64,000 bases of DNA, taken from the NCBI GenBank assembly GCA_022072445.1, contig JAJVHV010000010.1, positions 1 to 64,000 of the forward strand, read 5' to 3'. Each line of letters starts with the position of its first letter. The first letter of the stretch is position 1. Below are positions 9,237 to 17,099 of this stretch, in pieces. The DNA is from Phycisphaerae bacterium. Its GTDB lineage: Bacteria; Planctomycetota; Phycisphaerae; UBA1845; Fen-1342. The position numbers and the translations under genes were made by a program. Below the pieces are notes generated by a model that saw nothing but the letters and a program-made list of their open reading frames with translations, ran no database searches and had not been told where the DNA came from.

Positions 9237-10691
9237 GTGCGAAGCGTGTTTTGTGCGATTGCGGTCGGTGTCGGGCTGGCCGGCGCGGGGTGTTCCCGGC
9301 CGGGCGCGTCGGGTCCTCCGGCCGATAGCTTCAACGTGCTGGTCGTGACGCTCGATACGACGCGGGCCGATCACCTGGGCTGCTACGGCTACGACCAGCC
9401 GACTTCCGCGACGATCGACGCCCTGGCGGCTGACGGCGTGCGTTTCGAGTGGGCCTATTCGACCGCGGGCTGCACGCCGGTGGCGCACGCCTCGATGTTC
9501 AGCGGGCTGGACCCGTACAAGCACCATTTGCGCGTGATCGGCGCGCCGAGCGGGAACAAACTGCCCGAGGAAATTCCGACACTGGCGACCGTGCTGGCGG
9601 AAGCAGGCTGGAAGACCGGCGCCTTTCTCAGCTCGTTTACGGTCTCGGAGTACTTCGGCCTGCACCGGGGCTACGAGAAATTCGACAACGGTCTGCTCGC
9701 TTCGGCCGACGACGTGTTCAAAGTCGATCCGCAGACGGGCAACTACCTTTGGGAAGTGCGGCGGTTTCAGCGCCGCTCGGACGAGACGACCGACAGCTTT
9801 CTGCGCTGGTTGCCGACGGTCGAGAAGTCGCCATTCTTCGCGTGGATTCACTACTGGGACCCGCACGATCCGATGATGGTGCCGCCCAAGGAGGTCATGG
9901 CGCGATTCGCGCCGCCGGCGAACTCGGATGAGAAGGCTGTGAACCGGGCGCGTTACGACGCGGAGATTTTCTACATGGACGCGCAGTTGGGGCGCGTCAT
10001 CGAGGCGCTGAAGCAGAAGGGGCTTTACGAGCGGACGATCATCGTGGTGATCGCCGACCACGGCGAGGGGCTGGGCGACCACGGCTGGATGTATCACCGC
10101 CTGCTCTATCAGGAGCAGATGCGCGTGCCGTTCATCGTTCGCGCGCCGGGCGGGCCGCGTGGCGTCGGCGTGCCGCAGATCGTGCGTTGCATCGACCTTT
10201 ATCCGACCGTTCTCGATCTGCTGGGGCTGGCTTGGCCCGAGCCGATCCAAGGCGTTTCGCTGCGGCCGCTCTGGGAGCGCAAGCCGGACGGGCCGCGAAC
10301 CGCGTACGCGGACCAGCTCAACGCCTTTGACATGAATTCGAACGTGACCGAACAGCGCCCGCAGGATGGTCTGATCTACGCGTTGGTCGACGGCGACTGG
10401 AAGCTCATCTACCACGATCGCGCGCCCGAGGCGCATGAGCTGTTCAATCTGCGCGAAGACCCGCGCGAGTTGCAGAACGTTTTCGCGGCGCGCGCCGACG
10501 TGGCGAATCGGCTGATCGACGAGCTGCGCGCCCGAAACTGCATCCGGCCGATTCCGTTTCCGCCGGGGCAGATGAGCAAGGCTGAGATGGACGCGCTGGC
10601 CGCGCTGGGCTACGCCTCGCAGGGCGAGTCGACCTCGCGCCCAGCTACAGCGACGACGACTTCGGCGCCGAGCAGCCGGAGAGCGCCGTAG
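9237..10691 (+). CDS. sulfatase-family lipoprotein
   Basis: A 484-residue alkaline-phosphatase-superfamily sulfatase, exported as a lipoprotein (lipobox GLAGAGC, Cys19). The GTG start follows GAGGTGA at good spacing. The first metal motif is VTLDTTRADHLGCYGY (from about residue 37); the second is ADHGEGLGDHG (near 273). The catalytic segment is CTPVAHASMFSG at Cys79. The family uses C/S-x-P-x-R, in which the Cys becomes formylglycine; here the Arg position is Ala. Hydrolysis of sulfate or phosphate esters by the canonical route is thus uncertain. Sulfatases acting on polysaccharides are abundant in Planctomycetota. No sulfatase-maturase is nearby. Confidence 0.9.
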   Translation: MRSVFCAIAVGVGLAGAGCSRPGASGPPADSFNVLVVTLDTTRADHLGCYGYDQPTSATIDALAADGVRFEWAYSTAGCTPVAHASMFSGLDPYKHHLRVIGAPSGNKLPEEIPTLATVLAEAGWKTGAFLSSFTVSEYFGLHRGYEKFDNGLLASADDVFKVDPQTGNYLWEVRRFQRRSDETTDSFLRWLPTVEKSPFFAWIHYWDPHDPMMVPPKEVMARFAPPANSDEKAVNRARYDAEIFYMDAQLGRVIEALKQKGLYERTIIVVIADHGEGLGDHGWMYHRLLYQEQMRVPFIVRAPGGPRGVGVPQIVRCIDLYPTVLDLLGLAWPEPIQGVSLRPLWERKPDGPRTAYADQLNAFDMNSNVTEQRPQDGLIYALVDGDWKLIYHDRAPEAHELFNLREDPRELQNVFAARADVANRLIDELRARNCIRPIPFPPGQMSKAEMDALAALGYASQGESTSRPATATTTSAPSSRRAP

Positions 10692-10720
10692 CTTGGGCTC
10701 CAGCTTGCGGGTGTGGGCGC

Positions 10721-10811
10721 ACGGCATGCTCACGCCTGGCGGCGAGCGCATGCCACGCAAGCGAGCATGCCACGCAAGAGAGCATGCCACGCAAGAGAGC
10801 ATGCCACGCAA
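10721..10811. repeat. GCATGCTCACGCC element with GCATGCCACGCAA word run
   Basis: A dispersed element beginning ggcatgctcacgcctggcgg leads into four copies of gcatgccacgcaa(ga). Relatives lie at 23246-23304 (direct) and about 57086-57115 (inverted). It lies between two forward genes and has no coding potential. Confidence 0.7.
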
Positions 10812-10868
10812 CAGGGCGATAGAATCCGCGTTGTGGGGCTGTCCAGGGTCCGTGGGGAGGCGTGAGCC

Positions 10869-11621
10869 ATGTCGCACAGTTCTGAATCGCAGAAAGGGAA
10901 TCGTCCGGTGGACTCGGGTCAGCCGGCCGGCGGGATCGACGACCTGCTGCGGCTTTGCCAGTGGCACGATGCAGATTCGACGCCGTTCGGCGTGCGTCTC
11001 TTCGATTGCCGGCCGTTCTGCGAGAGCATGATCTCCACGTCGGCGGATCCCGACGTTGCGGCGCGCTTCGTTACGGGCGCGGCGGCACCGCTCAGCGCTC
11101 ACGCGAAAGTCCCGATCGGAGGCGCGATCACAGCGACGTGCGACCTGGGCTATCCCTGCCATCGGCTCGCTGAAGAGGGCATGATCGTGCGGGCGGAAGA
11201 GATGGAGTACAAGTGGCACGCGTACCAGAGCGACAGCGAGCTGCTGTTCGTCCGAAGCTGGACCGGCCAGCTTGTCGCCCGCGGCACATTCAGGCATGAA
11301 AAGAACCGCTGGCTGGTCGTCGACCGCGTGGACGTCGACGCGACGATGTGTCAGGCCGATCCGGCCCTCGCCGCGCAGCAGTTCGACTTCCTGGTCAAGG
11401 CGATGGTCTACAGCTCGCTGGCCTGCCATCCGCTCCCGCCGTCCATTCCCGACGACGCGACCCAGATTGCGATGTACAGTTTCAGCGTGTACGGTCGCCA
11501 CGGCGGCATCGCGTCATTCGCCGACACGCTCGCCACGCCGGTCCTGCTCCCCAATCAGAAGTGGTCGGCCGGCAACTGGCCGGCGGCCCGCCGCGCGGAA
11601 TTCGAGCGCGACGATGTGTGA
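10869..11621 (+). CDS. uncharacterised cytoplasmic protein
   Basis: A 250-residue soluble protein starting MSHSSESQKG, with no signal peptide or membrane helix. It has a conserved-looking core (LLRLCQWHDADSTPFGVRLFD, then VRSWTGQLVARGTF). It encodes a full-length frame with normal codon use, preceded by a GGGAGG-type Shine-Dalgarno. I do not recognise a domain. Neighbours (sulfatase upstream, lipoprotein downstream) give no clear functional link. Confidence 0.75.
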   Translation: MSHSSESQKGNRPVDSGQPAGGIDDLLRLCQWHDADSTPFGVRLFDCRPFCESMISTSADPDVAARFVTGAAAPLSAHAKVPIGGAITATCDLGYPCHRLAEEGMIVRAEEMEYKWHAYQSDSELLFVRSWTGQLVARGTFRHEKNRWLVVDRVDVDATMCQADPALAAQQFDFLVKAMVYSSLACHPLPPSIPDDATQIAMYSFSVYGRHGGIASFADTLATPVLLPNQKWSAGNWPAARRAEFERDDV

Positions 11622-11823
11622 GTCTGCGCGCTCTTGCGGCGTGCGGCGACGTTCGGGCCGGCCGCGGCAGAATCCTGCCGAAGCGGGTGGAATCAGGGCG
11701 GCGCGATCGCCAGCAGAAAGGCGCGGACCGGTCGGCGCGCTCGGCGGCGAACCCCGGTTTGACGCGGCCCCCCGCCGGCGTCAGAATGCCCCATTCACAA
11801 TGCAGGCTTCGAGGAATGCGACC

Positions 11824-12360
11824 ATGATGGCTCAACGGACCCGGCGTACGGCCGCGGCGCGGCTGGCGGCGCGTGGGCGATCGCTGGTAGTGCCGTGGGT
11901 TGGAGCGATTGCGCCGGCGCGGCTTTTTGCGGTTGGGGTGCTGGTGTTATCGGTCGGATGCCAGGGTTCGGGGGGCACCGGAACGATGCACGAGGCCGCT
12001 CCGGGGATTGCCGCGGTTTCGCATCCGACGCTGGAGGATTTTCCGCTGCCGACGGGCTTTTCGCTGGTGGATGATCACAGCCTGAGCCGGACGAGCGGTC
12101 AGATGCGGATGGTGCAGTATGAGTTCACGGGCGGTGCGAATCCGCCGAGCGTGATCCGCTTTTTCAAGGAGCAGTTGAACGCGGCGGGCTGGACGTTGAA
12201 GAAGGAGCGGTTTGACCGCGGCGAGCAGGTGATGCAGTTCCAGTCGGATCGCGAGGACTGCGAGATCCGCGTGCGGGCGCACTCGGGACGGACGATCTTC
12301 AATGTGGACATCGGGCCGCTGCCGAGCGGCTCGTCGGAGCGCGTTCCGCGGCGCTCGTAG
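11824..12360 (+). CDS. probable lipoprotein of unknown function
   Basis: 178 residues. The ATG at 11824 is preceded by GAGG; an in-frame ATG at 11800 is an alternative. An Arg-rich n-region and a hydrophobic stretch (LFAVGVLVLSVGC) end in an atypical lipobox. The mature part has a compact alpha/beta domain (PLPTGFSLVDDHS, then PPSVIRFFKEQLNAAGW and CEIRVRAHSG). I have an impression of similar FYKEQM...GW lipoproteins in planctomycetes, but name no family. It lies 46 bp upstream of a TPR-type membrane protein. Confidence 0.7.
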   Translation: MMAQRTRRTAAARLAARGRSLVVPWVGAIAPARLFAVGVLVLSVGCQGSGGTGTMHEAAPGIAAVSHPTLEDFPLPTGFSLVDDHSLSRTSGQMRMVQYEFTGGANPPSVIRFFKEQLNAAGWTLKKERFDRGEQVMQFQSDREDCEIRVRAHSGRTIFNVDIGPLPSGSSERVPRRS

Positions 12361-12406
12361 AAAAAACGACCCCCGGGCGCCGCGGGCGGCGGCGCGAGGA
12401 AAACGG

Positions 12407-13171
12407 ATGGATGCACAGACACGACATTCGCTGAAGACCAACGAGCTGGGCGAATTTCTGATCGAGACCCGCGATTATCTGCTGGGCAGGGGCCGCTACA
12501 CGGTGATGCTCGTGGTCGCGGTGGTCGTCGTGGCGGCGATCGCCTTTCTGTGGAGCTCGAGCGCGAAGCGCGCCATCTACGCGGACTGGCAGCGGCTGAC
12601 GGCGGTGCAGCTTTCGGCCGAAGCGGACAACAAAGTGGCGCTGGACGAGCTGCGCGCGCTGGCGGGGCACAGCGACGCGGGCCTGCGGCGGTTCGCGCAA
12701 TTGCGGCTGGGGATGGGGCTGATCCGGCAATCGGAGGTCGACGCGACCGGGCGGGCGGCGCTGATCGACGAAGCGATCCGCACGCTCAAGGGTCTGTATG
12801 AGGACGGCGCGGCGCCGGCGAACCTGTCGGCGGCGGCGGGCATCGGGCTGGCGACGGCCTATGAGGATCAGCGCGACCTGGCGGCGGCCAAGGCGATCTA
12901 CGACGCGCTGGCGACACAGGAGCGGTTCAAGGCGACGCCGTATGTGACGATTGCGGCGGCGCGGGCGGGGGACGTGCTGACGTTGACGCCGGTGGCGCTG
13001 GTTCCCGGGCTTCCGCCTCCGCCGGCGTCGGCGGTCAATGCGCCTGCGGCGCCGCCGGCCGCCTCGCAGCCGGCCAGCGCGGCGGTTGCGGCTTCGGGCG
13101 CGGCTACACCGAGCACTCAGGGCGTGAAGCCCGCGGACGGCGCCACCGCCGCGCCGGCCGCGAATCCATAA
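12407..13171 (+). CDS. membrane-anchored TPR-like protein (YfgM-type)
   Basis: 254 residues. The N-terminal cytoplasmic segment (TNELGEFLIETRDYLL) precedes one transmembrane helix (about 31-50). A helical TPR-like region follows (55-190; repeats such as LRRFAQLRLGMGLIRQSE and AAGIGLATAYEDQRDLAAAK) and a Pro/Ala-rich tail closes it. This layout resembles the YfgM/TPR_21 group, associated with envelope protein quality control. The Shine-Dalgarno GAGGA is 7 nt before ATG. The following pseudouridine synthase begins 6 bp after the stop, suggesting one transcript. Confidence 0.75.
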   Translation: MDAQTRHSLKTNELGEFLIETRDYLLGRGRYTVMLVVAVVVVAAIAFLWSSSAKRAIYADWQRLTAVQLSAEADNKVALDELRALAGHSDAGLRRFAQLRLGMGLIRQSEVDATGRAALIDEAIRTLKGLYEDGAAPANLSAAAGIGLATAYEDQRDLAAAKAIYDALATQERFKATPYVTIAAARAGDVLTLTPVALVPGLPPPPASAVNAPAAPPAASQPASAAVAASGAATPSTQGVKPADGATAAPAANP

Positions 13172-13177
13172 GTTGCC

Positions 13178-14209
13178 GTGCCGGTCGACGATGATCCGAC
13201 GCTGGGCGACAGCGAAGCGGTGGTCGGCGAGAACGACCTGGTCCGCGTGCGGTTGAGCATCCGGCGACGGCTTCCTGGGCGGCGGCTGGACAAATATCTG
13301 CACGGCCGATTTCCGCAGATGTCGCGGACGACGATCCAGCGGCTGATCCGGCAGGGCTCGGTGACGGTCAACACGCAGCCGACGAAGCCCAGCTATGAGA
13401 TGCTCTCGGGCGACGTGATCGAGTTGACGATCCCGCCGCCGCAGCCGAAGGACCTCATTCCCGAGCACATTCCGCTGAACATCGTTTACGAGGATGAGTA
13501 TCTCATCGCGTTGAACAAGGACGCGGGGATCATCTGCCATCCTGCGCATGGCGCTCAGACCGGCACGCTGGCGAACGCGCTGGTGTATTACGCGGGTACG
13601 TTGAGCAGCGGGAGCGAGCCGTTCCGGCCGGGGATCGTGCATCGCCTGGACAAGAACACGACGGGCGTCATGCTGGTGGCCAAGACGGACGAGGCGCACT
13701 GGCGGCTGAGCGGGCAGTTCGAGCGGCGGACGGTGCAGAAGACCTACGTCGCGGTGGTCGAAGGGCGGCTCGATCTGGACAGCGACGTGATTGACGCGCC
13801 GATCGGCGTGCACCCGGTGGTGCGCGAGAAGTTCGCCGTTCAGGTCCGCGAGAACACGATCGACATCACGAAGGACGCGGTGACGCGTTACGAGGTGGCG
13901 GAGCGTTATCGGGGCTATACGCTGGTGCGGCTGCATCCCAAGACGGGCCGGACGCACCAGCTCCGGGTGCACATGTCGTACATCAGACATCCGATCGTAG
14001 GCGACACGATGTATGGCGGGCGGCCGGTCTCAGAGCTGGACATCTGCGGGACGGGCAGCGACCGGCCGTTTCTGGCGCACCAGGCGCTGCACGCCTGGAA
14101 GATTGCGTTTCGTCACCCGATCAGCGGCGCGCCGCTGGAGATCGAAGCGCCGTTTCACGGGCCGATGCGCCGGCTGATCGATCTGCTGCGAAGTTCGCGG
14201 AGCAAGTGA
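13178..14209 (+). CDS. RluA-family rRNA pseudouridine synthase
   Basis: A 343-residue enzyme that isomerises uridine to pseudouridine in RNA, most likely 23S rRNA as for RluD. An S4 RNA-binding domain covers about residues 30-80 (RLDKYLHGRFPQMSRTTIQR). The catalytic motif is HRLDKNTTGVMLVAKT with the nucleophilic Asp at 158. Further family motifs are KTYVAVVEG and HPKTGRTHQLRVHM. The GTG start is 6 bp after the previous stop, and its TGA overlaps the start region of dacB, suggesting translational coupling. Exact target site cannot be told from sequence. Confidence 0.94.
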   Translation: MPVDDDPTLGDSEAVVGENDLVRVRLSIRRRLPGRRLDKYLHGRFPQMSRTTIQRLIRQGSVTVNTQPTKPSYEMLSGDVIELTIPPPQPKDLIPEHIPLNIVYEDEYLIALNKDAGIICHPAHGAQTGTLANALVYYAGTLSSGSEPFRPGIVHRLDKNTTGVMLVAKTDEAHWRLSGQFERRTVQKTYVAVVEGRLDLDSDVIDAPIGVHPVVREKFAVQVRENTIDITKDAVTRYEVAERYRGYTLVRLHPKTGRTHQLRVHMSYIRHPIVGDTMYGGRPVSELDICGTGSDRPFLAHQALHAWKIAFRHPISGAPLEIEAPFHGPMRRLIDLLRSSRSK

Positions 14210-14211
14210 GC

Positions 14212-15669
14212 ATGGATGCGACGAGGGGTGCGGTGCGGCGTGCGGGTTCGGGCGGCGCGGCGGTCTGCGTGCTCGCCATCGTGCTGCACGCGGTCGCTGG
14301 GGCGGCGATCGCGCAGCAGCGCGTGAACGGCACGACGGTCGCGCGTCTGGAGGAATGGACGCGAGCGGTGCCGGCATCGTGGAAGTGCGGCGTTTGCGTG
14401 ATCGACGCGACGGATGGGCGCGTGCTGTTCGAGCACGACGCGGATCGGGCGCTGAAACCCGCGAGCACGCTCAAGCTCTTCACGACCGCGGCGGCGCTGG
14501 ACCGGCTGGGCGAGGCGTTTTCGTTCCGGACCGAGGTGCTGCTGCACGAGGACGAGCTGTGGGTGATCGGCGGCGGCGATCCGGGACTGGGGGACGAGCG
14601 GCTGTGCGAGCGGCGCGGCGAGCGTCAGGACGCGGTCTTCGAGCGCTGGGCCGAGCAACTTGCGCGGCTCGGTTGCCGCTCGGTGCGGCGGATCGTGCTG
14701 GATGACCGGATCTTCGATCAGCAGGAGCGGCACCCGGACTGGCCGGCCGATCAGAGCCAGGCCTGGTATCAGGCGCCGGTGGGCGGGTTGAATTTCAACG
14801 ACAACTGTCTCGACGTGCGCGTCACGGTTGGCGCCAACGGCGTCACCATTGCGGCGATTCCGGAGCTGCCGGGCGACCTGCTGGCGAACCGGCTGACGCG
14901 CGGCCGGCATCGGCCGGTGCTGCGGCGGGCGGCGGACGCGGACGTTTTCGAGCTGAGCGGCGGCGTTTCGCGCGCGACGACACTCGGTCCGGTCAGCGCG
15001 CTGCGGCCGGCGCTGTTCTTCGGCTACGCGCTGCGGCAGGCGTTGCTGCGCCGCGGGATCGAATGCAGCGAGGTGGTGCGCCGCGTTCTGAGTGCCGAGC
15101 AGCGCGGCGGCGCTCGGCGGATCGCCGTCGAGCAGACGTCGATCGGCGAGGTGGTGTGGCGCGCGAACACGTTCAGCCAGAATCTGTTCGCCGAGGCGTT
15201 GATCAAAGCGTTGTCGGCATTTGGGCCGGACGGCCGTCCGACCGGGCAGCCGGGCTCGTGGCGGGAAGGGGCGGCGGCGGTGCGCGAGATTGTCGAGCGT
15301 TTAGGCGTCTCGATGGCTGGCGCCGTGGTGCGTGACGGCAGCGGGCTGAGCCACGAGAATCGCGTCAGCGCGCGGCAGCTCGCGCAGCTTTTGCACGTCA
15401 TGACGCGCCACCGGCACGCCGGGACGTTCGCTTCGTCGCTCGCCGCTCCGGGCGAGCCGGGGACGGTGCGGCGGCGGCGGCTGGGCAGCGCGCCGGCCGA
15501 GGTTCGGCTGCGGGTGAAGACCGGATCGATTCGCGGGGTCAGCAGCCTGTGCGGCTACGTGGAGCGGCCGAACGGGCCGGTGCTGGCGTTTGCGGTGATC
15601 TGCAACGAGTGCGACGATCGCGCCAAGCAGCTTGAGGCGCGGCTGGTGGAGGCGCTGTCGGCGGAGTAA
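14212..15669 (+). CDS. dacB: D-alanyl-D-alanine carboxypeptidase/endopeptidase (PBP4, S13)
   Basis: A 485-residue exported penicillin-binding protein of peptidase family S13, which trims or cleaves peptidoglycan cross-bridges in the periplasm. The signal peptide ends near AGAAIAQQ. All three active-site motifs are visible: S-T-L-K at Ser85/Lys88, S-Q-N at Ser322, and K-T-G at Lys436. The S13 hallmark VRDGSGLSHENR is also present. The ATG at 14212 lies just past the previous gene's TGA; a GTG at 14206 is possible. Carrying this gene fits a planctomycete with peptidoglycan. Confidence 0.94.
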   Translation: MDATRGAVRRAGSGGAAVCVLAIVLHAVAGAAIAQQRVNGTTVARLEEWTRAVPASWKCGVCVIDATDGRVLFEHDADRALKPASTLKLFTTAAALDRLGEAFSFRTEVLLHEDELWVIGGGDPGLGDERLCERRGERQDAVFERWAEQLARLGCRSVRRIVLDDRIFDQQERHPDWPADQSQAWYQAPVGGLNFNDNCLDVRVTVGANGVTIAAIPELPGDLLANRLTRGRHRPVLRRAADADVFELSGGVSRATTLGPVSALRPALFFGYALRQALLRRGIECSEVVRRVLSAEQRGGARRIAVEQTSIGEVVWRANTFSQNLFAEALIKALSAFGPDGRPTGQPGSWREGAAAVREIVERLGVSMAGAVVRDGSGLSHENRVSARQLAQLLHVMTRHRHAGTFASSLAAPGEPGTVRRRRLGSAPAEVRLRVKTGSIRGVSSLCGYVERPNGPVLAFAVICNECDDRAKQLEARLVEALSAE

Positions 15670-15691
15670 GCGGCGTGCGCGGGCAAGCCTG

Positions 15692-16198
15692 ATGAAGGCT
15701 CACATCCACTACGAGGCGGCGTTTGAGCACTTCCTGCGGCAGCGGCAGACGCCGTACGTCGCCGTCGCCGAATCGAAGAAAGCGATTTTCCGCGACGCGA
15801 AGCTCAAGAGCTTTGACTTCATCGTCTATGCACCGCACGAGCCGAGCTGGCTGGTGGACATCAAGGGGCGGCGCTGGGCGGCGCGCGGCGACGGGCGCAA
15901 GCCGATCTGGGAGAACTGGATCACGCAGGCGGATCTGGACGGGTTGGTGCAGTGGCAGGAGGTGTTCGGGGCGGGGTTTCGGGCGATGCTGGTGTTTGCG
16001 TATTGGCTGGACGATGGGGCCGCCGATCCGCCGCTGGACCTGACGCACAGTTTTCACGAGCAGCGTTACGTCTTTGCGGGGGTTCCGCTGGACGAGTATC
16101 GGCTGCACGCGCGGGTGCGCAGTCCGAAGTGGGGGACGATTCATCTTCCGCTGGCGGATTTCGCGCGGCATGTCCGTCCGTTTGTGCAGTGGCTGTAG
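15692..16198 (+). CDS. HYExAFE family protein
   Basis: A 168-residue protein beginning MKAHIHYEAAFEHFLR, matching the HYExAFE signature that names this planctomycete-enriched family. A nuclease-like core is suggested by AESKKAIFRDAKLKSFDFIV and then SWLVDIKGRRW: an acidic residue plus D-x-K in a beta strand is reminiscent of PD-(D/E)xK folds. That reading is inference, and no activity is established to my knowledge. It follows dacB by 22 bp in the same direction and precedes a word-repeat gap at a convergent gene end. Confidence 0.85.
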   Translation: MKAHIHYEAAFEHFLRQRQTPYVAVAESKKAIFRDAKLKSFDFIVYAPHEPSWLVDIKGRRWAARGDGRKPIWENWITQADLDGLVQWQEVFGAGFRAMLVFAYWLDDGAADPPLDLTHSFHEQRYVFAGVPLDEYRLHARVRSPKWGTIHLPLADFARHVRPFVQWL

Positions 16199-16290
16199 GG
16201 TGAGCGACGAAGCGACGAAGCGACGGAGGGACGGAGCGACGAAGGGGTGGTGTGCTACGCTCCCTGAGCCCTGAACTCCGAACGCTGAGC
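16199..16290. repeat. convergent-gap word runs: GCGACGAA and CCCTGAACTCCG
   Basis: Directly after the forward stop come about five degenerate copies of gcgacgaa (gcgacgaagcgacgaagcga). Then comes a run of words like ccctgagccctgaactccg. The first word recurs inverted at 30666-30695 and the second inverted at 25888-26013. The run occupies nearly all of the 94 bp between convergent genes. Confidence 0.75.
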
Positions 16291-16292
16291 CC

Positions 16293-17099
16293 TTACGTCG
16301 GCATGACCGCGCAGACCGCCGCTTCGGGCAGCCAGCCGGTCTGGCCGTCGGGCAGCCGCACTTCGACCCATCCGCCCGAGCGGCCGATGATGCTCAGCTC
16401 GACGCCGGCACCCAGCGGCTGCGCCATGACGGCGTCGTAGCCATCGCCTCGGCCGCGTCGCAGGACGTGCTCGGCCAGCACGACGGCCGGCGGCTGCGTC
16501 GTCTGCTGGCGCAGCTCCCACGCGGCTGACGCGGCGCTGGCGGCTCCGCCGAAGACGCCCAGCAAACCGAGCACAAGCAGGGCAGTCCGTTTGCGGCGCA
16601 GCCGCAGGAGCAGCAGCAGCCAGCCGGTGCTGGAGAGCAGCGCCGCGGCGGCGACGCGCTGCGAGAGCGAGTAGTTGTAGTGCGCGAAGAGCAGCGTTCG
16701 CAGGATGCGGTTTTCGCCGCTGGCGGCCAGCGCGGGCTGAACGCGGTTGCGGGCGTAGGCCAGGTTGGCGGCGAGCTTCGCGTCGCGCGGGTTGAGCCGC
16801 AGCCCGCGGCGATAGTGCAGGATCGCCTCGCCGAGCCTGCCCAGCCGCACGTGGCAGTTCCCCAGGTTGTATTCGATGGCGGGATTGGCGACGCCCTGCT
16901 GCACGAGCGATTCCCAGGAGGCGGCTGCGGTGCGATAGAGCTCGGCGGCCCGGGCGGGGTTGTCGCGGGCGACGTCGACGGCCTGGTCGAAGGCAGTCAG
17001 CGCGGCGCGCGCGATCTCGCGCTGCCGCTCCGGAGACATGCGCTCGACGGTGCCGAGCGACGCCGCGGCGAGTATTGTGGCCAGAAGCGACGCGCTCAT
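16293..17099 (-). CDS. BatE-like TPR and SH3-domain membrane protein
   Basis: 268 residues. A signal-like N-terminus is followed by TPR-type helices (about 45-135; IEYNLGNCHVRLGRLGEAILHYRRGL). Two or three membrane helices follow (about 150-200), then a C-terminal bacterial SH3 domain ending GGWVEVRLPDGQTGWLPEAAV. This architecture is that of BatE, which accompanies BatD in Bat (aerotolerance-type) loci. Its ATG overlaps the batD stop as ATGA (17096-17099), so the two are translationally coupled. Bat protein function is poorly defined. Confidence 0.85.
   Translation of the reverse strand: MSASLLATILAAASLGTVERMSPERQREIARAALTAFDQAVDVARDNPARAAELYRTAAASWESLVQQGVANPAIEYNLGNCHVRLGRLGEAILHYRRGLRLNPRDAKLAANLAYARNRVQPALAASGENRILRTLLFAHYNYSLSQRVAAAALLSSTGWLLLLLRLRRKRTALLVLGLLGVFGGAASAASAAWELRQQTTQPPAVVLAEHVLRRGRGDGYDAVMAQPLGAGVELSIIGRSGGWVEVRLPDGQTGWLPEAAVCAVMPT

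Noticed and set aside
7686-11501. A very long open reverse frame of over 1200 codons
   Set aside because: Only the last ~408 codons match a permease. The rest is Arg/Pro-rich antisense of the sulfatase and its downstream gene, caused by high GC.
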